From: Actinomycetota bacterium
GTDB lineage: Bacteria; Actinomycetota; Actinomycetes; Streptosporangiales; Streptosporangiaceae
NCBI GenBank assembly: GCA_003161205.1
Contig: PMOU01000485.1
Location: 1-6,907 of the forward strand
Length of the DNA stretch: 6,907 bases
Reading direction: 5' to 3'
Positions 1 to 5,557 of the stretch are shown here, one piece after another (positions within the stretch are counted from its first letter, which is position 1; each line of letters starts with the position of its first letter). The notes under the pieces are model-generated. The model saw only the letters and a list, made by a program, of their open reading frames with translations. It was not told where the DNA came from and ran no database searches. The translations under genes and the position numbers were made by a program.

Positions 1-1222
1 GCGGACGGCGCACCAGCAGGCCGACCAGGGCCAGGGCGGCCAGCACGATGACCGCGGACCCGTATTCCTGGGCCGTGGCCAGCAGGCCGTTCACCTCGGT
101 GACGAGCACGCCGGCGATGACCGCGGGCACCCCCAGGCCGAGGTAGGAGACGATGTAGAGCGAGGACAGGACCCCGGCCCGCTCGCGCTCGCCCACCAGC
201 GGGATGACCAGGCGGATGCCGCCCTGGAAGCCGCCGCCGAAGCCGACCCCCGCGATCGCCGTGCCGATGAAGAAGCCCGCCGGTGAGTCCGTCGAGGTGG
301 CCACCAAGGTCACCACGACGCCCGCGATGAGCGCGGCGATGCTCAGGTACAGGGCCGGCCGGGGCTCGGCCCGGTGGAAGGCCAGCACCGCTCCCGCCGC
401 GACCCCGGCGAGGATGAACAGGCTCAGCCCGCCGTACACGACGGACGACGAATGAAGCAGGGTCGCGGTGAGCGACGGGCCGAGCGACCCGTAGAAGCCG
501 GCCAGCGCCCACACGGCGAAGAGCACCGGCGCCGCGATGGCGAACTCGCTGCGCACCGACCTGGGCAGCCTGATGTCAGGCACCAGGCTCGCGGCCGCGC
601 CCGGCCGGCGCGGAGCCGTCTCCCGCATGGCCAGGACGCCCGCCGCCTGGACGCCGAACACCCCGAGCAGGATCAGGTAGATCAGGTGCGTCGGGGCCGG
701 CAGGTACTGCACCGCCAGGGCCGAGATGAGCGCACCCGAGGCCGTGCCGACGCCGGGCGCGAACGAGTTAGCCAGCGCTCCGCGCCGCCGGTGCAGATCG
801 AGCATCCCGGCCCCGACGGCACCGAGCGAGGATCCAGTCGCCAGGCCCTGCACGACCCGCGCGACCAGCAGGGTCGACAGGCCTGCCGCGATCGTGAATA
901 CCACCATGGCCGCGGCCTGGAGGATAAGTCCGGTCAGCAGGACCGGACGCCGGCCGACGTGGTCCGACAGCCGTCCGAACGTCAGCAGGCCGGCCAGCAC
1001 CGCGAGCGCGTAGACGCCGAACACGACCGTCGTCGCCAGCGGCGAGAACCTCCAGTGCGCGGCGTACAGCGCGTACAGCGGCGTCGGGGCGGCCGATGCG
1101 GCCAGGAACGAGACGATGATCGAGCCGAGGAACAGCAGGCTCAGGCCGCGCCTTCGCGGGCTCCCGGCGTCCTGCGGCGTGGCCGGCGAGCTGGCCTGGG
1201 CCGTGCCCTTGCGGGTCACCAT
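1..1222 (-). CDS. MFS transporter, drug-efflux type (3' end beyond window)
   Basis: Major facilitator superfamily secondary transporter of the inner membrane, probably a proton-coupled exporter; the substrate cannot be told. The 407 visible codons encode a short basic, hydrophilic N-terminus (residues 1-26, ending SPRRRG) followed by alternating hydrophobic helices. Family motif A is clear in the loop after TM2 (GRLSDHVGRRP, residues 83-93) and an RxxQG motif B follows (RVVQG, 122-126). Family members are usually 400-430 residues, so only the last few residues are likely to be missing. The ATG at 1222 is preceded by a good Shine-Dalgarno sequence, AAGGAGA at 1234-1228, five bases away. A TetR-type palindrome lies 64-81 bases upstream of the start, so the gene is probably repressed and induced by a small molecule. 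No regulator gene lies in the window. The family call is firm; the drug-efflux assignment is inference. Confidence 0.9.
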   Translation of the reverse strand, partial: MVTRKGTAQASSPATPQDAGSPRRRGLSLLFLGSIIVSFLAASAAPTPLYALYAAHWRFSPLATTVVFGVYALAVLAGLLTFGRLSDHVGRRPVLLTGLILQAAAMVVFTIAAGLSTLLVARVVQGLATGSSLGAVGAGMLDLHRRRGALANSFAPGVGTASGALISALAVQYLPAPTHLIYLILLGVFGVQAAGVLAMRETAPRRPGAAASLVPDIRLPRSVRSEFAIAAPVLFAVWALAGFYGSLGPSLTATLLHSSSVVYGGLSLFILAGVAAGAVLAFHRAEPRPALYLSIAALIAGVVVTLVATSTDSPAGFFIGTAIAGVGFGGGFQGGIRLVIPLVGERERAGVLSSLYIVSYLGLGVPAVIAGVLVTEVNGLLATAQEYGSAVIVLAALALVGLLVRRP

Positions 1223-1285
1223 GACGGTCTCCTTCGTGGCTCACGACGCCGCGTGGCTCGCGGCCGGTTCGGGTGCAGTAACCAT

Positions 1286-1303
1286 ACAGACCGATCTGTC
1301 TAT
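1286..1303. promoter_or_regulatory. TetR-family-type operator palindrome
   Basis: The 18-bp stretch ACAGACCGATCTGTCTAT is an imperfect palindrome in which 7 of 9 base pairs are symmetric; its inner 14 bp (AGACCGATCTGTCT) match in 6 of 7. Read on the minus strand it is ATAGACAGATCGGTCTGT, resembling many TetR/AcrR operators of the AGAC..GTCT type. It sits in the 160-bp divergent region, 64 bp upstream of the transporter start and about 80 bp upstream of the plus-strand gene. It is therefore best placed to control the transporter. The palindrome is directly visible; the protein that binds it is inference. Confidence 0.6.
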
Positions 1304-1369
1304 TCCAGCCCGGGCCCGCGCCGCGCCGGTGTATCCGGTGCCAGCCAACCGGGCCGGCGGCTCGTCCCC

Positions 1370-1375
1370 TAGGGT
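1370..1375 (+). promoter_or_regulatory. Possible -10 element for a leaderless transcript
   Basis: TAGGGT matches the TANNNT core of actinobacterial -10 elements and ends seven bases before the ATG at 1383. That spacing would put the transcription start at or next to the A of the start codon, as in leaderless mRNAs common in actinobacteria. No convincing -35 hexamer is seen. The same AGGG could instead serve as a weak ribosome binding site eight bases from the ATG. Confidence 0.4.
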
Positions 1376-1382
1376 CAATGTC

Positions 1383-1775
1383 ATGCCTGAGTTCTTCACC
1401 TTCGCCGTGGACAAGCGGCTGGCGCCCTTCTACCTTCCCTACGGCTTCCGCCCGGGCCGGGACGGTGTCACCATCACCGACGACGGGATCTTCCTGGCGA
1501 GGTTCGGGTTTCTCCACCTGGAGACCCCGCTCGGCAACATCGACGAGGCGCACGTCACCCGCGGCTACCGCTGGTGGACGGCCGGGGGCGCGAGGATGTC
1601 GCTGGCGGATAAAGGCCTGACATTCGGGACCAGCTGGTCCGCGGGCGTCTGCGTTCACTTCCGGGCGCCGGTGCCCTCGCCGCTGCGGCGAAAGGGTCAT
1701 CCCGCGCTCACCGTCACCGTCGCCGACGTGGATGGCCTGGTGGCCCGCCTCCAGCCACCGGCCGCCGGAAACTAA
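1383..1775 (+). CDS. Conserved actinobacterial hypothetical protein (130 aa)
   Basis: Function unknown. The protein is 130 residues with no signal peptide or membrane helix and looks like an all-beta domain with a short C-terminal helix. It carries a sequence pattern I associate with a conserved actinobacterial family: RFG..HLETPLGNI, then a GYRWW segment, SLADKGLTFGT, GVCVHF, PVP and HPALTVTVAD, ending in DGLVARL. I recall such proteins only as 'hypothetical'; a PH-like fold is a guess. The frame stays open upstream to 1116, but the family pattern begins just after the ATG at 1383 and the upstream part is the antisense of the divergent transporter. An ATG at 1378 is in another frame. No strong Shine-Dalgarno precedes the start, consistent with leaderless expression. 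Its TAA stop overlaps the TAG of the convergent amidohydrolase gene. Confidence 0.85.
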   Translation: MPEFFTFAVDKRLAPFYLPYGFRPGRDGVTITDDGIFLARFGFLHLETPLGNIDEAHVTRGYRWWTAGGARMSLADKGLTFGTSWSAGVCVHFRAPVPSPLRRKGHPALTVTVADVDGLVARLQPPAAGN

Positions 1776-2974
1776 AGCTCGGCGAACACGCCCTCGCGCC
1801 GCTCGTAGTCGTACCGGTAGATCTCCCGCCCGTCCAGGTAAGCCCGCTCCGCCCGGCTCATCACGTCCAGCGGGTCGCCGGACCAGATCACCACGTCGGC
1901 GTCCTTGCCGACGGATAGCGAGCCGATCCGGTCGGCGCAGCCGATGATCTGGGCCGGGTGGATCGTCACCGCGCGCAGCGCCGTCACCGGGTCCAGCCCC
2001 TCCTTGACCGCCAGCGTGGCCTGATGGATCAGGAAGTGGATCGGCACCACCGGGTGGTCGGTGGTGATGGCGATCCTTACCCCGGCCGCCGCGAGCTTGC
2101 CCGGGTTGGCCAGCGACCGGTTCCGCAGCTCCACCTTGGACCGGCTGGTGAACAGCGGCCCGATGATCACCGGGATCGACGCGGCGGCGATCTGATCGGC
2201 CAGCAGGTGCGCTTCGGTGCCATGATCGATCACCAGGTCATAGCCGAACTCCCTGGCGATCCGCATCGCGGTCGCGATGTCGTCCGCGCGGTGGCAGTGC
2301 TGCCGCCACGGGATCTCCCGGCGCAGGACCCGGCCGAGCGCCTCCAGCTTGAGGTCGCGTGCTACCGGAGCGGAGTCGTCCGTCGCCGCGTCCAGTTTCG
2401 CCTGGTAGTTCAGGGCGTCGACAAACGCGCCGCGGATCACGGCGGCGGTGCCGAGCCTGGTCGACGGTGTCTCGCCCTTCTCCCCGTAGACCCTCTTGGG
2501 GTTCTCGCCGAGTGCGGACTTCAGGCCGGCCGGCTCGCGGAGCACCATCTCATCCACGGTCCGGCCCCAGCACTTGATCGCCACGGTCTGGCCGCCGATC
2601 GGGTTGGCCGAGCCCGGGTTGACGTTGACGGCGAGCACGCCGCCGGTGATGGCATCGCGGAAGCCGAGGTCGGCCGGGTTGATCGCGTCGAGCGCACGGA
2701 CCTGGGCGGTGACCGGGCTGGTCCGTTCGTTGGTGTCCTGGCCCGCCCAGCCTTCGGCTTCCTCGGATACCCCGGCGTGGGCGTGCGCGTCGATGAAGCC
2801 GGGCAGGACCCATTTCCCGGTGGCGTCCACCACGTCCGCGCCGCCGGGCACCGCGAACCCGGGGCCCTCGATGGCCGCTATCTTCCCGTCCCGCAGCAGG
2901 ACGGTCCCGCCGTCCACCGGCTCGCCCTCGATTGGGACGACCCGCCCTCCCACGATCGCCGTGTCCCTCGTCAC
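1772..2974 (-). CDS. Metal-dependent amidohydrolase (COG1228-like)
   Basis: Cytoplasmic hydrolase of the amidohydrolase superfamily, in the imidazolonepropionase/prolidase-like branch; it would cleave an amide or ring C-N bond, substrate unknown. All 400 residues are present. The N-terminal beta-sandwich half (1-55) leads into PGFIDAHAHAG with metal ligands His64 and His66. Further candidate metal or catalytic residues are His226/His228 (WRQHCHR), His251 (VIDHGTEAH) and Asp306 (TTDHP). Lys134 in GQTVAIKCWG is a possible extra ligand. The C-terminus returns to the sandwich with the typical GSLSVGKDADVVIWSGDPL. The GTG start at 2974 is supported by AAAGG six bases upstream and by the family-typical start TAIVGGRVVPIEG; a start at 2981 is in another frame. 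The gene begins 18 bp after the nhaA stop on the same strand, so it is probably co-transcribed with nhaA. No signal peptide. Confidence 0.92.
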   Translation of the reverse strand: MTRDTAIVGGRVVPIEGEPVDGGTVLLRDGKIAAIEGPGFAVPGGADVVDATGKWVLPGFIDAHAHAGVSEEAEGWAGQDTNERTSPVTAQVRALDAINPADLGFRDAITGGVLAVNVNPGSANPIGGQTVAIKCWGRTVDEMVLREPAGLKSALGENPKRVYGEKGETPSTRLGTAAVIRGAFVDALNYQAKLDAATDDSAPVARDLKLEALGRVLRREIPWRQHCHRADDIATAMRIAREFGYDLVIDHGTEAHLLADQIAAASIPVIIGPLFTSRSKVELRNRSLANPGKLAAAGVRIAITTDHPVVPIHFLIHQATLAVKEGLDPVTALRAVTIHPAQIIGCADRIGSLSVGKDADVVIWSGDPLDVMSRAERAYLDGREIYRYDYERREGVFAEL

Positions 2975-2992
2975 GCCTCACCTTTCGGATTC

Positions 2993-4918
2993 TCAGGCGC
3001 TGATCTTCGCCCGGGCCATGGCCAATTTAACCGCTTTCGACAGGCTGGCGATGTCGTAGGCGCCGTAGTGGCGCTTGCCGTTGACGAAGAAGGTGGGCGT
3101 GCCCGACACGCCGGACAGGTCGGCGGAGTCGACGTCCTCGCTGACGTGGGCCGCGCCCGCGTGCTTGCGCAAGTCGGCGGCGAATCGTTCGGTGTCCAGG
3201 CCGAGCGCGGCCGCGTGCGCGATCAGGTCGCGTGCGGTGAGCGCGTCCTGGTGGTCAAAGAGCCGGTCGTGCATCTCCCAGAACGCGCCCTGCTTACCGG
3301 CCGCTTCGGCGGCCTCGGCGGCGAGCTGCGCGTGCGGATGGACGTCGTTCAGCGGCAGGTGCCGCCACACGTACCGCACGTCGCCGAAGTCGCGGAGCAG
3401 CTCTCGCACCGCGGGCTCGGCCTGCCCGCAGTACGGGCACTCGAAGTCCCCGTACTCGACCACGGTGACCGGTGACTTCTCCGGACCGCGCAGGTGATCC
3501 CGGGCCGGGTCCACCGGGACCACCAGGTCGGTGATGACCTCGGCCGTGCCCAGCAGCGCGCGCAGCCGCGTCCGGGCGGGCAGCTGGTTGACCAGCCGGA
3601 AGATGATCCAGGTGAGACCCGACGCGCCCAGCGCGGCGGACAGGATGCCGAGCTTGGCTTCGGCCAGTGGGGTGCCCGTCAGGGCCAGCGACGCGATCAG
3701 CAGCGACACGGTAAAGCCGATCCCGGCGACCGTCCCGACGCCCACCACCGCGCCCCAGCCGACGGGCGGGCGCACCCGGCCGCGGGTGATCCAGGTCACC
3801 AGCCACGCGGCCCCGGCCGTGCCGACCGGTTTCCCCACCAGGTACCCGATCAAGATGCCGAGCGTGACCGGCGAGGTGTAGGCCCGGGCCAGGAAGCTCC
3901 CGTTGATCACGATCCCCGCGTTGGCCAGCGCGAACAGCGGGACGATGACGTAGCTGCTCCACGGGTGGAAGATCTGCGCGAGCCGGTCGTTCGGCGAGAT
4001 CGCGGTCCGCACCGACCCCCGCGCCGAGGCCGCGAGCTCGGCGGTGGGTTGCTCCCGGAACTGCCGGAAGGCGTCAGACGCCTGCTCCAGGGAAGCCCGG
4101 GTCGCCGAGTAGGCGTAGGTCAGCAGGCCCAGCACCAGGCCGACCAGGATCGGATCGACCCCCGACTTCAGGAATGCCACCCAGGCCGCGACCCCGACCA
4201 GCAGGTAAGCGGGTCCGTAGCGTACCCGCCGCGCCCTGATGCCCATGGCGACGGCGAGGAAGCCGAGCCCGATCACCAGCGGCACGACGTGGATCCGCCC
4301 GCTGTACACGATCGCGATGACCGCGATGCCGGCCAGGTCGTCGACGACGGAAAAGGTGAGCAGGTAGGTGCGCACGCGATCGGGCAGCCTGCGGCCGACC
4401 AGGGCGAGCGCGCCGAGCGCGAAGGCGGTGTCCGTCGACATCGCCATGCCCCACCCGTGCTCCGACGGCCGCCCGGCGTTCGCGACCAGGTAAATGCTGA
4501 CGGGCACGATCATGCCGCCCAGCCCGGCCAGCAGCGGCAGCGCGAGCCTGCTCCGCACCCGGAGCTCGCCCATGTCGAATTCACGCCGGGCCTCCAGCCC
4601 GACCACCAGGAAGAAGAACGCCATCAGCCCGGAGTTGACGAACTCGCGCAGGTCCAGCGTCACCCCCGAACCGCCGACCAGCACCGACAGTCGCGCCGCC
4701 CACACCTTGTCGTAGCTGGAAATGCTGATGTTCGCCCAGATCAGCGCAGCCACCGTGGCCCCCGCCAGCACCGAGGCACTGCCCGTCTCGGTCCGCAGGA
4801 ACGTCCGCAGCGGCGTCTCCATGTGCCGCCCCCACGCCGTCCGCCCGGACAGCAGCCCCCCGTCCTCCCCAGCCGCCGCGTCGGGGGCCGTCCCGTCGGC
4901 GGCCTGCGACTCGCTCAC
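2993..4918 (-). CDS. nhaA: NhaA Na+/H+ antiporter with C-terminal DsbA/thioredoxin domain
   Basis: Inner-membrane antiporter that exchanges Na+ (or Li+) for protons in pH and sodium homeostasis, fused to a thioredoxin-fold domain. Numbered from the GTG at 4918 (641 aa): residues 33-43 lead into FLRTETGSA, then about 12 hydrophobic segments (46-65 through 422-443). FFLVVGLEARRE is typical of NhaA. The residues equivalent to E. coli Asp133, Asp163/Asp164 and Lys300 are Asp163 (STDTAFALG), Asp193/Asp194 (VVDDLAG) and Lys363 (VGKPVG), so transport should be intact. From about 482 to the end is a DsbA-like domain with CPYC at 494-497 (GDFECPYCG) and the cis-Pro loop SGTPTFF (Pro608). Such fusions are known in actinobacteria. 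The frame extends to a GTG at 5002, but those 28 codons have poor third-position G/C; I prefer 4918, with GAGG five bases upstream. The amidohydrolase follows 18 bp downstream. Confidence 0.93.
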   Translation of the reverse strand: MSESQAADGTAPDAAAGEDGGLLSGRTAWGRHMETPLRTFLRTETGSASVLAGATVAALIWANISISSYDKVWAARLSVLVGGSGVTLDLREFVNSGLMAFFFLVVGLEARREFDMGELRVRSRLALPLLAGLGGMIVPVSIYLVANAGRPSEHGWGMAMSTDTAFALGALALVGRRLPDRVRTYLLTFSVVDDLAGIAVIAIVYSGRIHVVPLVIGLGFLAVAMGIRARRVRYGPAYLLVGVAAWVAFLKSGVDPILVGLVLGLLTYAYSATRASLEQASDAFRQFREQPTAELAASARGSVRTAISPNDRLAQIFHPWSSYVIVPLFALANAGIVINGSFLARAYTSPVTLGILIGYLVGKPVGTAGAAWLVTWITRGRVRPPVGWGAVVGVGTVAGIGFTVSLLIASLALTGTPLAEAKLGILSAALGASGLTWIIFRLVNQLPARTRLRALLGTAEVITDLVVPVDPARDHLRGPEKSPVTVVEYGDFECPYCGQAEPAVRELLRDFGDVRYVWRHLPLNDVHPHAQLAAEAAEAAGKQGAFWEMHDRLFDHQDALTARDLIAHAAALGLDTERFAADLRKHAGAAHVSEDVDSADLSGVSGTPTFFVNGKRHYGAYDIASLSKAVKLAMARAKISA

Positions 4919-5026
4919 CTGGCCCTCACACCATGCCGCGCCAGTTCCATATTCCACGTCGCGATCAGCATCGTCGTCCCAGTCTGCCAGTTCCCCGCCC
5001 ACCGGACCGCTCCGGCGCCTGCCTAA
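4919..5026. other. Upstream region of nhaA, no supported gene
   Basis: This stretch separates nhaA from the plus-strand coding fragment. The nhaA reading frame continues through it to a GTG at 5002 (with GGAG seven bases upstream), but 11 of the 28 extra codons end in A or T, unlike the body of the gene. It is more likely leader and promoter. An AT-rich island with a short direct repeat, TTCCA-TA-TTCCA, lies at 4945-4956; on the minus strand it offers a TATGGA-like -10, but no good -35 was found. No terminator hairpin is evident. Confidence 0.4.
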
Positions 5027-5164
5027 TCCCAGCAGGAACCTCTTGTCGGCGCGCCATCGTTCATCATCGCGGTCATCGGCTACGCCGGCTACCGCTGGCT
5101 GACCCGCGGCGAGCGGGGCAGCCGGATCGACGCCCTGACCACGCTCGCCCGCGGCGAAGGCTGA
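5027..5164 (+). pseudogene. Truncated 3' gene fragment encoding a membrane protein tail
   Basis: An open frame bounded by a TAA at 5024-5026 and a TGA at 5162-5164, with no in-frame ATG, GTG or TTG. From the TTC at 5060 to the stop, 33 of 34 codons end in G or C, exactly the signature of real genes here; the codons before about 5048 lose it. The encoded end has a hydrophobic stretch, FIIAVIGYAGYRWL, then a charged tail with RGERGSRIDALTTLARGEG. This looks like one membrane helix with a cytoplasmic tail at the C-terminus of a lost gene. I do not recognise the family. Alternatives are a gene starting at a non-standard codon, or a frameshift separating it from an upstream part, although no matching upstream frame is visible. 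The 5' part was probably removed by a rearrangement next to nhaA. Confidence 0.45.
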
Positions 5165-5190
5165 CCGCCGACGCCGGCTTTTCTCATATT
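5161..5190 (+). promoter_or_regulatory. Possible promoter for the 83-aa gene
   Basis: An AT-rich patch (TTTTCTCATATTTATC, 5179-5194) stands out from its GC-rich surroundings. CATATT at 5185-5190 matches four of six bases of the -10 consensus, and CTGACC at 5161-5166 matches four of six of TTGACA, with an 18-base spacer. Transcription would start near 5197, giving a leader of about 55 bases. A four-bp GCCG/CGGC hairpin just before the TTTT could also be read as a weak terminator of the upstream fragment. Confidence 0.3.
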
Positions 5191-5251
5191 TATCCCGAAC
5201 GGGTCGTGCCGCGTGCCCATGATGAGCCTAAGCGCCCGCGGAGGGAGAGCA

Positions 5252-5503
5252 GTGATCGAGGATCTGGACATCGACGACAGCGGTTCACCCGCGATCGGCC
5301 TGGTGCCGCCCGGGGTGACCTGGGAACAGGTACGGGACCACATCAAGATCGCGCACCACCATCTCCTGGTCCCCTCAGGTGATGGCTATTCCGGCGCCTA
5401 CTGGACCGGCACCGACATGGCGATCGTCCCCGATCTCGGCCCGGACACCGACGAGGCAATCGAGGAGTTCCGCGTCTTCCTCACCGAGCACGACGAAACG
5501 TAG
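5252..5503 (+). CDS. Small acidic hypothetical protein (83 aa)
   Basis: Function unknown; I do not recognise a family. The 83-residue product is strongly acidic: 18 Asp/Glu against 3 Lys/Arg, mostly at the N-terminus (IEDLDIDD) and C-terminus (TDEAIEEF..FLTEHDET). The middle contains a three-His run (IAHHHLLVPSGDG) and an aromatic GYSGAYW segment. No signal peptide or membrane helix is seen, so it is probably a soluble cytoplasmic protein. The GTG at 5252 is chosen because GGAGGG lies at 5240-5245, six bases upstream; ATGs at 5213, 5219 and 5222 lack a ribosome binding site. The metallophosphoesterase gene follows 54 bp downstream on the same strand, so the two could share a transcript, but nothing else links them. 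Confidence 0.7.
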   Translation: MIEDLDIDDSGSPAIGLVPPGVTWEQVRDHIKIAHHHLLVPSGDGYSGAYWTGTDMAIVPDLGPDTDEAIEEFRVFLTEHDET

Positions 5504-5516
5504 CCGTCGGCCAGCG

Positions 5517-5530
5517 CTAGCATCGGCTAG
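5517..5530. repeat. Perfect 5-bp inverted repeat in intergenic gap
   Basis: CTAGC-ATCG-GCTAG forms a perfect five-bp inverted repeat with a four-base loop, between the 83-aa gene and the metallophosphoesterase start, 27 bases before the latter. It overlaps a TAGCAT (5518-5523) that could be a -10 element. No T-run follows, so it is a poor intrinsic terminator; an operator half-site or chance are both possible. Confidence 0.35.
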
Positions 5531-5557
5531 TACCCGCAGGCCACAGCGACGTTTTGG

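Noticed and set aside
1116..1382. Upstream extension of the 130-aa gene
   Set aside because: This part is antisense to the transporter start and passes through the TetR-type operator; the conserved pattern starts at 1383.
768..1700. A 310-codon minus-strand frame across the transporter and the 130-aa gene
   Set aside because: It crosses the divergent promoter region and conflicts with two genes that have recognisable motifs.
1958..3475. A 505-codon plus-strand open frame opposite the amidohydrolase and the nhaA 3' end
   Set aside because: It spans two real genes on the other strand and has low-complexity composition; a shadow of high-GC codon bias.
3494..5026. A 510-codon plus-strand open frame opposite nhaA
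   Set aside because: It is the antisense of nhaA; its translation is rich in Arg, Pro, Gln and Gly with no domain, while the minus strand encodes a clear NhaA-DsbA protein.
5168..5184. GCCG/CGGC hairpin followed by TTTT as an intrinsic terminator
   Set aside because: The stem is only four base pairs, too short to call a terminator with confidence.
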